Of a DNA stretch of 43,615 nt, positions 24,090 to 32,366 are shown piece after piece (positions within the stretch are counted from its first letter, which is position 1; each line of letters starts with the position of its first letter). The notes beneath the pieces were generated by a model. It was not told where the DNA came from and searched no databases. It worked only from the letters and a program-made list of their open reading frames with translations. Origin of the DNA: JBCCQH01 sp039024435. GTDB taxonomy: Bacteria; Bacteroidota; Bacteroidia; J057; JADKCL01. The stretch is taken from the NCBI GenBank assembly GCA_039024435.1, contig JBCCQH010000064.1, positions 1 through 43,615 on the forward strand. Reading direction: 5' to 3'. Position numbers and translations under genes: made by a program.

Positions 24090-25853
24090 TTACTCAACCA
24101 ATACTTTTTGTACCGAACGCCCCAGTTCTCCTTCTAGTTCCACGAGGTAGAATCCAGCCGCGAGTTGGTCGGCAAAGAAGAAATAGCGGGAAGTGCCCGC
24201 AGGAATCGGGCCTTCGTGGATGACCTGGATTTCGCGGCCCATGCCGTCCCGCAGGCGGATTTTACCGGACGAATTGAAGGGACTTTGTACCGGAATGCAG
24301 GTAATTGCCCGGGCGGGATTCGGAAACACCGGATCGAGCCGCCAGGTTTCGTTTTGGACGGGATCGCTGGCGACCGTGGTCAGCACCGAAAAATCCCAAT
24401 AACTCGCCGGAGCGGGTAGGGGACGCACCTGGCGCTTACCGCTGATCGCTTTGGCCTCCACATAGTAAAAAATTTGGGAACCCACGCTCTGGGCGGGAAT
24501 GAACCCGGTCCAGGTATCGGTGCTGGCATTCGTGAGCGCCATCGGCGACGCTTGGTAGCCCTGCGTGGTATCGGTAGTCCACCAAAGGGTCGCCGAATCA
24601 ATCCCGGAGATGTGCTTGATCCACGCGTCGACTCGGTAATCGTTTTGGGTATCGTAGGTGTCGCGCAAACGCTGATGGGCGATCAACAACGGCTCCTGGA
24701 CGCCCACCGCCCGCGTGATGCAGTGCAAGGCCCCCGCCGCAGCGATGATTTGATTGCAATCGATGCCGACCACATTGTATCCGGGCAAGCTTTCCCGCAT
24801 GATGCGCAAGGCGGTGGTATCGTATTGCGGTCGATAAATCGGGACCAAAAGCGTTTTGTTCACGAAAACACTGTTGGTATAGGTGCGGTAGTACGCTTGT
24901 GGGGCGTAGTTGCCATTTGCCGAAGGCGGCATCGGCACTCGGACCACCCGGTAAGGCGTGCCCCAGACCGAATTGAAATTGTTGAGGACGTACTGAAGAT
25001 TCGCCTCAATTTGGGGGCCGTCGGAAAGTCCCGTGGGAAATTCGCCGACGAGCAGCGTTTCCTCGTCGAGCAACCGCCAATGCATGTCCACGTGGCTGAT
25101 AATGTCAAAGGTTAGCTCGGGCATCTTGATGTAGCGGTCGATGCCCATGTAAAGCTGCATGATGGAATCGATCATGGCTTCACCTTTGATCGTGATGTTG
25201 TATTGGCCGCCGAGTCCATTTTCATCGAGGATTAAATCACTCGAAAACGCCGTGCCAAAGCCATCGGTGTGAAAATTGCCCCCGGTATGCACCAAATCGT
25301 AAGGCGCCGCCACCGTGGAATACAGCGGTAAGCCCAAATCCGCAGCTACCGCATCGGGAATGGCATCGTCAAGGGGGCGCGGACGGTTGTAGATCCACTC
25401 GACGAGTTTGAGCGAATCGACTTCTTCCTTGTAAGTGGTGTTTGCGCCGTAGTCCCGAATCCAAATTGAGTTGAAGGGAGCTTCCAGAAAGCGGACCCGG
25501 TTCAGCGCAATATTGTTGTTGTTCAAATCGGTGATCACCTGGTTGGAGTCCGAGCAGATGATCAGAACATTGGTTTCGTCGACGGCATTGCGGACAATTT
25601 CGCGTACCGTCGGGATGTATTGAGTCCAGGTGACGCAGAGATAATCGATTTCTTCCCATTCAGCCATGGTCCGTACGGCATGAGGCGGTGGCGTGGTTAT
25701 GCCGTTGGTGGCCGTGGCGCGGGTCGCCCGGTACTCGGGAATCAAAGCGCGCTCGGCTGGGGTCGTCCAGCGGGGCAGTCCATTTACCGTCTGGGCGCTA
25801 GCGGAAGTGGCCAGCACGAGAAGCAACAACAATTGGAAATATCGGGATCGCAT
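24090..25853 (-). CDS. Secreted peptidylarginine deiminase (PPAD-like) with T9SS domain
   Basis: A 587-residue exported protein of the agmatine deiminase/Porphyromonas-type PAD family. The signal peptide is 1-20 (SASAQ). Catalytic residues are all present: Asp134 (WIRDYG), His254 and Asp256 (SHVDMHW), and nucleophile Cys378 (AGALHCITR). Arg157 and Arg159 (YNRPRP) correspond, as I recall the family, to the arginine pair that lets PPAD grip a substrate carboxylate. Residues about 430-500 are Ig-like. The last 80 residues are a T9SS domain (FPNPARAITC, ending QKVLVE). It should convert peptide arginine to citrulline outside the cell. Confidence 0.9.
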   Translation of the reverse strand: MRSRYFQLLLLLVLATSASAQTVNGLPRWTTPAERALIPEYRATRATATNGITTPPPHAVRTMAEWEEIDYLCVTWTQYIPTVREIVRNAVDETNVLIICSDSNQVITDLNNNNIALNRVRFLEAPFNSIWIRDYGANTTYKEEVDSLKLVEWIYNRPRPLDDAIPDAVAADLGLPLYSTVAAPYDLVHTGGNFHTDGFGTAFSSDLILDENGLGGQYNITIKGEAMIDSIMQLYMGIDRYIKMPELTFDIISHVDMHWRLLDEETLLVGEFPTGLSDGPQIEANLQYVLNNFNSVWGTPYRVVRVPMPPSANGNYAPQAYYRTYTNSVFVNKTLLVPIYRPQYDTTALRIMRESLPGYNVVGIDCNQIIAAAGALHCITRAVGVQEPLLIAHQRLRDTYDTQNDYRVDAWIKHISGIDSATLWWTTDTTQGYQASPMALTNASTDTWTGFIPAQSVGSQIFYYVEAKAISGKRQVRPLPAPASYWDFSVLTTVASDPVQNETWRLDPVFPNPARAITCIPVQSPFNSSGKIRLRDGMGREIQVIHEGPIPAGTSRYFFFADQLAAGFYLVELEGELGRSVQKVLVE

Positions 25854-25877
25854 GCAAAAATATTTTTGGATTTCGGG

Positions 25878-25909
25878 ACAAGATAACAAGCCGCGGCGGA
25901 ATGAGCAAC
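25878..25909 (-). promoter_or_regulatory. Probable promoter of the deiminase gene
   Basis: On the minus strand GTTG, 20 bases, then TATCTTGT, close to TTTG-N20-TAnnTTTG. It predicts a start near 25871, about 18 bases before the ATG. The same -7 octamer, TATCTTGT, precedes the T9SS gene at 27470. Confidence 0.45.
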
Positions 25910-26078
25910 GCAATCGTCCGGGATTGTCCCGGATTATCCACTTGTTCTATAATTTATATTATGTTAAATAGAAAGGTCCCGAATCCCCCATTTCATAAAT
26001 TTTAGAATTTTGGTGGAAAATGATTGGATTGATTCCGGCAAATGAAGAACGGGGCGATCCGGTCGGTACTGGGTTGCT

Positions 26079-26573
26079 CTATCCCAGCGAGGCCACCCAC
26101 TTTGTCATCGCGGGCCCAATGGTCTCGGGCACGTCCGGTCCCCAAACGGCTCCGGTTATGCTCTGGCCCGAGTAATTGCCCTGAGCGTCCACGGCAAAGA
26201 ATGTCGGAATGCTGGGTGAGCGCATCTCCAGGGTCGACAATTGATGCAAATCCTGGTCCCCTACTTCGACCAGGTGGACCCGAGAAAAAGCAGCCGCGAC
26301 TTCCGGGTGGTCCCGCAACTGCTTGAAGATCGCCGAACCGGGACACCAAGCCGCGTGACTGTATACGATCACCCGCAGGCGGTGGTGCCGGGCGTAGGCA
26401 ACTTCCTGGTCCAACAAGTCCCGCGCCGATGCGAACCCCTTCGGCCAAACCGACCAGGAAACCTTTCCGGGTAACAAATAAGGATGAGCTGGCTCCGCCG
26501 CTTGGGGGCTTGGATTCCCCGTGCTCGTCTTGCGCGAGGAAAAAAGCTGCTGAAAAAACGATAAAAGTTTCAT
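26079..26573 (-). CDS. Thioredoxin-fold protein with CxxS active site
   Basis: A 164-residue protein. Residues about 45-160 have the thioredoxin-fold pattern (VIVYSHAAWCPGSAIFKQL, FSRVHLVEVGDQD, SIPTFFAVDAQGNYSGQSITGA). The active site is Cys77-Pro-Gly-Ser80, so the second Cys is replaced by Ser. The N-terminus is only weakly hydrophobic and not a clear signal peptide. CxxS proteins often bind thiols or act as isomerases rather than dithiol reductants. An opposite frame at 26002-26664 is a shadow. Confidence 0.8.
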   Translation of the reverse strand: MKLLSFFQQLFSSRKTSTGNPSPQAAEPAHPYLLPGKVSWSVWPKGFASARDLLDQEVAYARHHRLRVIVYSHAAWCPGSAIFKQLRDHPEVAAAFSRVHLVEVGDQDLHQLSTLEMRSPSIPTFFAVDAQGNYSGQSITGAVWGPDVPETIGPAMTKWVASLG

Positions 26574-26604
26574 GATGTTGGAATTGCCGGGGGTAAGTCA
26601 AAAG

Positions 26605-26636
26605 CGAAAGTACATTTTCGCGAGGTTCTGGACAAA
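26605..26636 (-). promoter_or_regulatory. Promoter of the CxxS thioredoxin-like gene
   Basis: On the minus strand TTTG, 20 bases, then TACTTTCG, one mismatch from the -7 consensus. It predicts a start near 26598 and a leader of about 25 bases. Confidence 0.6.
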
Positions 26637-26671
26637 TGATTCGTTCACCGCACCGAGGCATCAAATAATTA

Positions 26672-27244
26672 TTGCCGCTCGTAAGTGTATGGTCCTTAAA
26701 CCTACAAGTTGGCGTTTCGAACCTGGACGGATTCCAACATTCAGCGTTTACCGCCCGCCTGGGGGGCGCTTATGAAGCAAACCTGACCAATCGCTGGTCG
26801 ATTGCGCCGGAAGTGGGGATTTTCCTTCCGGGAAATCGCGTCGTGATCACTGACAATGATCCCACTACCGAACTTACCCGCGAAGTCAGCCATACGCGTT
26901 TTATTTCCGGCGATCTCCAAATTCCACTTGTTTTTCGTCCCTACACCAAACTGGCGCTGGTTGCGGGACCCTATTGTGCCTATCGCTTCTATGTAGGCAG
27001 ATCCCTGCAAACCGAATTCGTCACAAGCAATGGCGCGGGTCAGAACCAGTTTTCTTTTGATGATACCTTTCTCTACGAACAACTCGATTGGGGCATCCGG
27101 ATTGGGATTGAATATCAAATCTTCGATGCGATTGCTGCGACCCTGACATTTGGCCAGGGGCTGCGGCAGTTGTCGGTCCTGAACAATTTTGGGGTCAGTC
27201 AGCGAATGCAGACTTTAATGCTTGGAATTCGCTGGCACCTTTAG
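26672..27244 (+). pseudogene. 5'-truncated outer-membrane beta-barrel gene
   Basis: The 190-residue frame reads as barrel strands (FTARLGGAYEANLTNRWSIAPEVGIFLPG, GDLQIPLVFRPYTKLALVAGPYCAYRF, EQLDWGIRIGIEYQIF, MQTLMLGIRWHL) and ends in a terminal strand. It has no ATG near its start (only TTG at 26672) and no signal peptide, which barrels need. The space where one would be encoded is the promoter region of the divergent thioredoxin-like gene. It is therefore probably the remains of a larger gene. A living gene with an unusual start is less likely. Confidence 0.6.
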
Positions 27245-27274
27245 AATTTTCAATTGCTCAATTTTCAATTGCCT
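27245..27274. repeat. Two tandem 15-base AT-rich units
   Basis: AATTTTCAATTGCTC followed by AATTTTCAATTGCCT. It directly abuts the dispersed hairpin repeat copy 2 and probably belongs to the same element. Confidence 0.6.
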
Positions 27275-27321
27275 GATTCCCAATTTCCAATGGGCGCGTC
27301 CTGGACGCGCAACCCGCAATG
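27275..27321 (+). repeat. Dispersed hairpin repeat, copy 2
   Basis: This is the plus-strand counterpart of 22045-22091. Its core, GCGCGTCCTGGACGCGC (27294-27310), is an 8-bp perfect palindrome around one T, preceded by CCAATTTCCAATGG. It begins 30 bases after the truncated barrel gene. Confidence 0.6.
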
Positions 27322-27469
27322 TATAAGTAACCCAACACACCGCTTCAGCCCAAGGCACCGCAGCCGAATAGCTTACCGTGGCCTCTACCATTGACTTTCA
27401 TCGCGATCAATCCCCCTTCAATAAGCAAACCGATTTTTATTATCTTGTCCCCGGAAAACCTGCAACAAA

Positions 27470-28654
27470 ATGGGAAAAATCTACTCGCTGCTATTGGGGC
27501 TACTCCTTATCGGAGCAAATCATCTGCATGCACAGACCACCATTGCGACTGACACCGTGGTCCCGACCTCGACTTGTCCGGGCGCGCTCATGATCGTCCC
27601 CTTTACCGTCACCAATCCCAACTTCAATCCGGGAAATCGGTTTTATGCCGAATGGTCGAATCCCTTCGGCAACTTTGACAATCCCGACACCCTCGGCTCC
27701 ACCGAGTTTCTGTTTGGCAACCGGGGCGTCATCATCACTAGCATTCCCAACGATGCCGGATTCGGCTTGCTCTACCGGGTACGGGTGGTGGCGAGCGATC
27801 CGGAAATCATCGGGACCCAATCCATTCTCCCCATATTTGTGACCGCCATCAATTTCACCGCCGACATCACGGCTGACCCGACCGAACCGCAGTGCCCCGG
27901 CGAAGAAGTTACCCTGACCGCCGGACTCGGCGTGGCCGGAACCTTTGCTTGGAACACCGGCGACAGCACCGGCAGCATCGTGGTCACCGAACCCGGCAAC
28001 TATGCCGTTACCGTGACCGCGCTCGGCTGTGACGTCGCTTCGGATCCATTTACCCTGGAAATGCTCCCCCGCCCCGATCAGCCAGAAATCGAAGTGCTTG
28101 GCACCGGGCAGTTGCAGACCGATCCCCAAAATTCCTTGCAGTGGTACCTCAACGGCAATCCCCTCCCCACGACCAATTCTACCCTGCACAACCCGACCCA
28201 AACCGGTCAGTACTCCGTCATCGCCACCGACACCAATGGCTGCCAGAGTTTCCCTTCCACCTCAATCTTTCACCTGAATCAGAGTGGAACCACCATCGTC
28301 GAGGAATTCAAGCCTTTCCGGGATACGGTCATCACCTGGAGTCCGGAGGAAATCAATCCCGACACATCGACCGCGACCACCCCACTCCCACCGACGTTTA
28401 CCGACTATTCGCTGAAGATTTACCCCAATCCGACCGCGGACATCCTGCACATCGAGAAAAATTTCCTCTACGAAGATTTCATTCACTTCAAGCTGTACGA
28501 CCGCTTCGGCAAGGAAATGTACCGCTCGGCGCGAAATCGGGTTCTGGGATACTATCACGCAGAAGTCAATTTGCTTCGCTTTCCGGCCGGAATTTACAGT
28601 TTGCACCTCTTCATCCGTGGACAACTCCGGGTGATCAACATCTACAAGCAGTAA
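27470..28654 (+). CDS. Secreted Ig-like protein with T9SS domain
   Basis: A 394-residue exported protein. Signal peptide 1-21 (ANHLHAQ). Two or three Ig-like/PKD-type beta domains follow, with paired Cys (CPGALMIVPF; CPGEEVTLTA ... ALGCDV) and a third repeat around LQWYLNGNPL. The last 80 residues (YSLKIYPNPTADILHI, ending LRVINIYKQ) are a T9SS sorting domain. It is probably a cell-surface or matrix protein. No enzyme motif is present. A bidirectional terminator follows at once. Confidence 0.85.
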   Translation: MGKIYSLLLGLLLIGANHLHAQTTIATDTVVPTSTCPGALMIVPFTVTNPNFNPGNRFYAEWSNPFGNFDNPDTLGSTEFLFGNRGVIITSIPNDAGFGLLYRVRVVASDPEIIGTQSILPIFVTAINFTADITADPTEPQCPGEEVTLTAGLGVAGTFAWNTGDSTGSIVVTEPGNYAVTVTALGCDVASDPFTLEMLPRPDQPEIEVLGTGQLQTDPQNSLQWYLNGNPLPTTNSTLHNPTQTGQYSVIATDTNGCQSFPSTSIFHLNQSGTTIVEEFKPFRDTVITWSPEEINPDTSTATTPLPPTFTDYSLKIYPNPTADILHIEKNFLYEDFIHFKLYDRFGKEMYRSARNRVLGYYHAEVNLLRFPAGIYSLHLFIRGQLRVINIYKQ

Positions 28655-28660
28655 ATGTAA

Positions 28661-28687
28661 AACGCCGGATCGAAATCCAGCGTTTTT
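28661..28687 (+). terminator. Bidirectional terminator between a T9SS gene and tRNA-Thr
   Basis: AACGC-C-GGAT, loop CGAA, ATCC-A-GCGTT followed by TTT. On the other strand GGCGTTTTAC follows the same stem. It can end both the T9SS gene and the leftward tRNA transcript. Confidence 0.8.
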
Positions 28688-28690
28688 CGG

Positions 28691-28763
28691 AGCCGCCCAT
28701 CAGATTCGAACTGACGACCTATTCATTACGAGTGAATCGCTCTACCAACTGAGCTAGGGCGGC
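28691..28763 (-). tRNA. tRNA-Thr (anticodon CGT)
   Basis: A complete cloverleaf on the minus strand. The acceptor GCCGCCC pairs with GGGCGGC. The D stem is GCTC/GAGC with loop AGTTGGTA, the anticodon stem ATTCA/TGAAT with loop CTCGTAA, and the T stem GTCAG/CTGAT (one G-U) with loop TTCGAAT. The anticodon CGT reads ACG. The discriminator base is T and the 3' CCA is not encoded. Confidence 0.97.
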
Positions 28764-28772
28764 GACAGAATG

Positions 28773-28804
28773 CAAATGTAAAACAACCCACGGAACTTTT
28801 GCAA
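28773..28804 (-). promoter_or_regulatory. Promoter of tRNA-Thr
   Basis: On the minus strand TTG, 21 bases, then TACATTTG, an exact -7 match. Nine bases separate it from the mature tRNA 5' end, leaving almost no leader for RNase P to remove. Confidence 0.7.
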
Positions 28805-28909
28805 CCGATGGGGCAAAAAAATATGCCCTTAACCCCAAAGAAGCGCCCGTCCGGCATTTCCCGAAACAATTTATCGCCAGCGAAAGTCCTCTTCTAAAAG
28901 GTATTCGCT

Positions 28910-29383
28910 ATGGCAAAGAAGATTGAAGTCAACGATAAGTTCCCCGCATTTACCCTGCCCGATCAGGATGGCAATCCGGTGAACCTCGCCGATGAATTCG
29001 GCAAGCCCCTCGTCGTGTATTTCTACCCCAAAGACGACACCCCAGGCTGTACCAAGGAAGCATGTTCATTCCGCGATCAGTACGAGTTTTTCACCGACGC
29101 CGGAGCCAAGGTCTTCGGGATCAGTTCCGATTCTTCGGCCTCTCACCGCAAGTTTCGGGCGAAGCACAACCTGCCGTTTACTTTATTGTCGGACAAAGGA
29201 AACGCAGCCCGCAAGCAGGTCGGCGTGCCCGGATCACTTTTGGGGCTGCTCCCCGGCCGGGTCACCTACATCATCGATCCCCAAGGGGTCGTGCAGCAGA
29301 TTTTTAATTCCCAGCTCGACGTCGTCGGACACGTAACCAAGGCGGTGGATACCATCAAAGCAATGAACTACTCCGTCAACTGA
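28910..29383 (+). CDS. bcp: Thioredoxin-dependent peroxiredoxin Bcp (PrxQ)
   Basis: A 157-residue peroxiredoxin that reduces hydrogen peroxide and organic peroxides. The motif YFYPKDDTPGCTKEACSFRD carries peroxidatic Cys47 and a resolving Cys52 five residues later, the atypical 2-Cys PrxQ pattern. FPAFTLPDQDG at the start and FGISSDSSASHRKF later complete the family. It is cytoplasmic. It is followed after 50 bases by the MmcQ/YjbR gene in the same direction. Confidence 0.95.
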   Translation: MAKKIEVNDKFPAFTLPDQDGNPVNLADEFGKPLVVYFYPKDDTPGCTKEACSFRDQYEFFTDAGAKVFGISSDSSASHRKFRAKHNLPFTLLSDKGNAARKQVGVPGSLLGLLPGRVTYIIDPQGVVQQIFNSQLDVVGHVTKAVDTIKAMNYSVN

Positions 29384-29433
29384 CTTCACTTTTCCCAGCA
29401 AATTGGGTATGTTGGGGCCAGCAAATCACCATT

Positions 29434-29775
29434 ATGGACATCGAAATGCTCCGGAGAATGGCTTTGGCGCTGCCGCACGCGACGGAAGAGTTGAAGTTCA
29501 GCACCGACCTCTGCCTCTGTATTGGCGAAAAGATCTTTGCCGTGGCGCCGGTCGAAGGCGAATTCAGTGTGACCCTAAAAATGACCCCCGACGATTGGGC
29601 CTATTTTTTGGAACAACCCGGCTTCGAAAAGGCACCCTATGTGGGACGTTACCAGTGGATCACGGTGAAAGATGTATACGCTTGGTCCCGGGATGAGTGG
29701 CAATCCCGTATCCAGAACTCCTACGCATTGATCAAGTCCAAATTGCCGAAAAAGCAGCGCGAAGCCCTGCAATGA
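29434..29775 (+). CDS. MmcQ/YjbR-family protein
   Basis: A 113-residue protein. Family features are the start MLRRMALALPHATEELKF, GEKIFAVAPVEG, the strand FSVTLKMTPDDWAYFLEQPGF, and the end WITVKDVYAWSRDEWQSRIQNSYALIKSKLPKK. The family has a DNA-binding-like fold (MmcQ/YjbR), and most members have no proven role. It is probably co-transcribed with bcp and lies 25 bases before the DUF1028 gene. Confidence 0.88.
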   Translation: MDIEMLRRMALALPHATEELKFSTDLCLCIGEKIFAVAPVEGEFSVTLKMTPDDWAYFLEQPGFEKAPYVGRYQWITVKDVYAWSRDEWQSRIQNSYALIKSKLPKKQREALQ

Positions 29776-29800
29776 GTCTCCATCTCAATTACAATTCTGC

Positions 29801-30835
29801 ATGAAATTTACCTTTACCTCCTTCCTGTTCGTCTTGTTGATCGCAGTGTGGCTGCCGGTCCAAAGCCAGCACACGTTTTCCATCGTCGCCGCCGATCCAC
29901 TCACCGGTGAGGTCGGCTCGGCGGGAGCCACTTGCTTGAACAACTCAAGCTGCAATGGATGTGGCGGGGCCATCATCATCAGCGGGATCATTCCCGGGCG
30001 CGGCGCGGCCAACGCCCAAGCTACCGTCTGCATCCCCAACGTAAACCTGAACAGCATTTTGACCCGCATGAGCCAGGGCAGCAGCGCCATGGCCTGCCTG
30101 AGTTCAGTCCTCACGTTTGATGGTTGCCAATTCGGCGATACCAGCAATCGACAATACGGCATCGTCGACTTGGACAGCAGCGGGATGCCCCGGGTCGCAT
30201 CCTTCACCGGATCCAGCGCCCTGAGCGCAGCCGGGCACCGCACCGGACCAAATTACTCCATCCAAGGCAATATCCTGCTCGGCGAGTTCATCCTTGATTC
30301 AATGGAGGCCCGCTTCAACGCCGCCAGCGGTCCCCTCTGCGAAAAACTCATGGCCGCTCTGCAAGGCGCAAATGTTGCCGGGGCCGACAGCCGCTGCCTA
30401 CAAGACGGAGTGTCTTCCGAATCTGCCTTTATCCGGGTGGCCCGCCCCAATGACCTCCCCAATCAATTTTGGATGGACTTGAATGTGCCCGAGGTCGCGG
30501 TGGGCGTAGAACCGATTGATTCTCTCCAAAACCTGTTTGACGAGTTCAAAGCAACGGTGGGACTGCCGCCTTCCCCCGCGGCGGCGCAATTGTTTGTCTA
30601 CCCCAATCCCGGCAACGGTCAATTCAATCTCGATTATAAGGCCCTCGATCCGATTGCGCCGGTCGCCGAGATTTACGACCTGCAGGGACAGCTCGTGCGT
30701 ACCCGGGAGCTTGATCCCCAAGCCGGCAAAGCAGAACTGGATCTACGTGACCTCCCCGCCCAGGGATTGTTCGTGGTCTACCGCGACCTCGAAGCCGGCA
30801 TCAGTGTGACGCGCAAGATTTTGCTGAAGGACTGA
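29801..30835 (+). CDS. Secreted DUF1028 protein with T9SS domain
   Basis: A 344-residue exported protein with a signal peptide (LPVQSQ). Residues about 24-225 match DUF1028, an Ntn-hydrolase-like family: HTFSIVAADPLTGEVGSAGATC, GGAIIISGIIPGRGAANAQA, YGIVDLDSSG, AAGHRTGPNYSIQGNIL, SRCLQDGVSSESAFIRVARP. The last 80 residues (FVYPNPGNGQFNLDY, ending TRKILLKD) are a T9SS domain. Extra Cys pairs suit an extracellular protein. The substrate of DUF1028 proteins is not established. Confidence 0.88.
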   Translation: MKFTFTSFLFVLLIAVWLPVQSQHTFSIVAADPLTGEVGSAGATCLNNSSCNGCGGAIIISGIIPGRGAANAQATVCIPNVNLNSILTRMSQGSSAMACLSSVLTFDGCQFGDTSNRQYGIVDLDSSGMPRVASFTGSSALSAAGHRTGPNYSIQGNILLGEFILDSMEARFNAASGPLCEKLMAALQGANVAGADSRCLQDGVSSESAFIRVARPNDLPNQFWMDLNVPEVAVGVEPIDSLQNLFDEFKATVGLPPSPAAAQLFVYPNPGNGQFNLDYKALDPIAPVAEIYDLQGQLVRTRELDPQAGKAELDLRDLPAQGLFVVYRDLEAGISVTRKILLKD

Positions 30836-30916
30836 AAGGGCGTCTCGGGACGGTTTTGATGCGCGATCCGACAATTGGAGGGCCAGCGTCGTTTTCCCGC
30901 CCAGTCGGGGCCCTGC

Positions 30917-31978
30917 TCACCGGCAATACCGGAAAATCGCCGATTCTAAGTCGGCCACCCCGGAGGACCGTGCGGTGGTGAAGTCCTGGCACCCTCGGTC
31001 CAGATCCCCACTTTCGCAGCGGGCGTAGCCCCGCATGGCCAGCGCCCGTCCCAAACCCGGACTCTGCGCCAACACTGCGTCGTAATCGGCAATCGCCGCC
31101 GCATAAGTCCGGGACCGGTAGTGGGCCAAGCCTCGGTTCATGCGCAACTCAAGGTTGTCGCCGTCGGCATTGATCCCGCGGTCAAAGGCCGCAATGGCTC
31201 CGGGCAAATCTTCCCGCGAAAATCGCACATTGCCGATGCCCAGCCAGCCCGCCCCTGATTTGGGGTCCAGGGCCACGGCCCGTTGAAAGTAAGTTTCCGC
31301 CGAATCGAGTTCGGGCCCCGCCCCCCAAAAATAATTTCCCATCGCGACCAATGCTTCGACATTCTCGGGTTCGCGTACGAGTGCCTTCTGGTAGGCAAAT
31401 GCCGCTTCGGCGAGGCGGCCCTCCGCGAAGTGTACGTGGCCCTGGTTGAGCAGGGCCGGTGTCAATTGGGGAGCCAGGGACAGGGCCGCCCCGAAATCGG
31501 CGAGGGCCTGTTCGTTGTTTCCCAAATTGAAGTGGGCCGAGCCCCGGTCATTGCGAACCAGCGGATCCTCGGGGCGCAGGGCGACCAGGGCGTCATAATC
31601 TTCGATGGCTTCTTTTTCACGTCCGGTACGCGCCCGCAATGCCGCCCGGTGGGCCAGTGCCGGAACATTGTCCGGTTCGAGCCGCAACAACTGATCGTAA
31701 TCCTGCAGGGCCCCCGCAATGTCATTGCGCGATTCAAGCAGGATGGCCCGGTTGCCCAATGCAGCGATGTCGCCGGGGTTTTGTTGCAGAATTTCGTCAT
31801 ACGCCGCCCTTGCCCCGATGAGATCACCGGATTCATGCATCTTTCGGGCCGCCTCCATGTCGAAATCCGACTCGGGAGCGGGAGCGGTCTCGGAAGACGG
31901 TACATCTGCGGAAGATTCGGCGGTACAGGCAAACCCTACCGCCATGAGCACCACAAAAAGGGACAAAAGCTTGCGCAT
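30917..31978 (-). CDS. TPR-repeat lipoprotein
   Basis: A 353-residue lipoprotein (lipobox in LMAVGFAC). After an acidic, Ser-rich linker it carries about eight tetratricopeptide repeats of 34 residues, for example GDLIGARAAYDEILQQNPGD, NDIAGALQDYDQLLRLEPDN, GREKEAIEDYDALVALRPED, NNEQALADFGAALSLAP, and GRLAEAAFAYQKALVREPEN. The final repeat has a Cys pair (CESGDLDRGC). It is likely a protein-interaction scaffold at a membrane surface in the periplasm. Partner unknown. Confidence 0.9.
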   Translation of the reverse strand: MRKLLSLFVVLMAVGFACTAESSADVPSSETAPAPESDFDMEAARKMHESGDLIGARAAYDEILQQNPGDIAALGNRAILLESRNDIAGALQDYDQLLRLEPDNVPALAHRAALRARTGREKEAIEDYDALVALRPEDPLVRNDRGSAHFNLGNNEQALADFGAALSLAPQLTPALLNQGHVHFAEGRLAEAAFAYQKALVREPENVEALVAMGNYFWGAGPELDSAETYFQRAVALDPKSGAGWLGIGNVRFSREDLPGAIAAFDRGINADGDNLELRMNRGLAHYRSRTYAAAIADYDAVLAQSPGLGRALAMRGYARCESGDLDRGCQDFTTARSSGVADLESAIFRYCR

Positions 31979-32366
31979 GGCGCAAAGATGCGGATTTTTC
32001 TTTTTACGGGGCCGGCCCCCGATTTCTGCGTGCCTGACCGCCCCCCAAATGCGGATGCGCGCCCGGTAAATCGATTTTGATTGCGGGGAAAATCTCGTAT
32101 CTTACTGAAGGATAAAAAGAAAGCAGCCTTGTGGAGGGCTGCCGTTTGACGAACTGCGATTACCAGCAGGGCTAGCAATAATTTGATCATCAATTCATTT
32201 CAGAACGATATACTTGCCACTGATCTTTGCGCCGCAAATTAATATTTGTGTACGTGGGTCGACTGGTGGACGTTCTTTCTCCGCAATTCAGTTTCGGATT
32301 TATTTTCGGGCTGTTTGAAGGAAACGCAACATTAACTCATTCTTCAATCATTCAACAAAACACGAC
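31979..32366. other. 388-base spacer before the collar-protein trio
   Basis: It contains a leftward terminator hairpin (32112-32142) with, just upstream of it on the minus strand, a short open frame ending GKYIVLK-stop (stop at 32195-32197) that has no start codon. The rightward promoter of the collar genes is probably near TATTTTCG (32301-32308), one mismatch from the -7 consensus. No complete gene is visible. Confidence 0.55.
32112..32142 (-). terminator. Orphan leftward terminator
   Basis: On the minus strand GCAGCC, 8-base loop, GGCTGC, then TTTCTTTTTATCC. It has the full form of a rho-independent terminator but no complete leftward gene precedes it. Confidence 0.65.

Noticed and set aside
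26002..26664. 220-codon leftward frame overlapping the thioredoxin-like gene
   Set aside because: It is in another frame of a gene with a clear thioredoxin fold and promoter; its translation is low-complexity.
31936..32193. 85-codon leftward frame with a hydrophobic start (MMIKLLLALLVIAV)
   Set aside because: It runs straight through a rho-independent terminator and then antisense into non-coding sequence and the TPR lipoprotein start, so a full product is unlikely.
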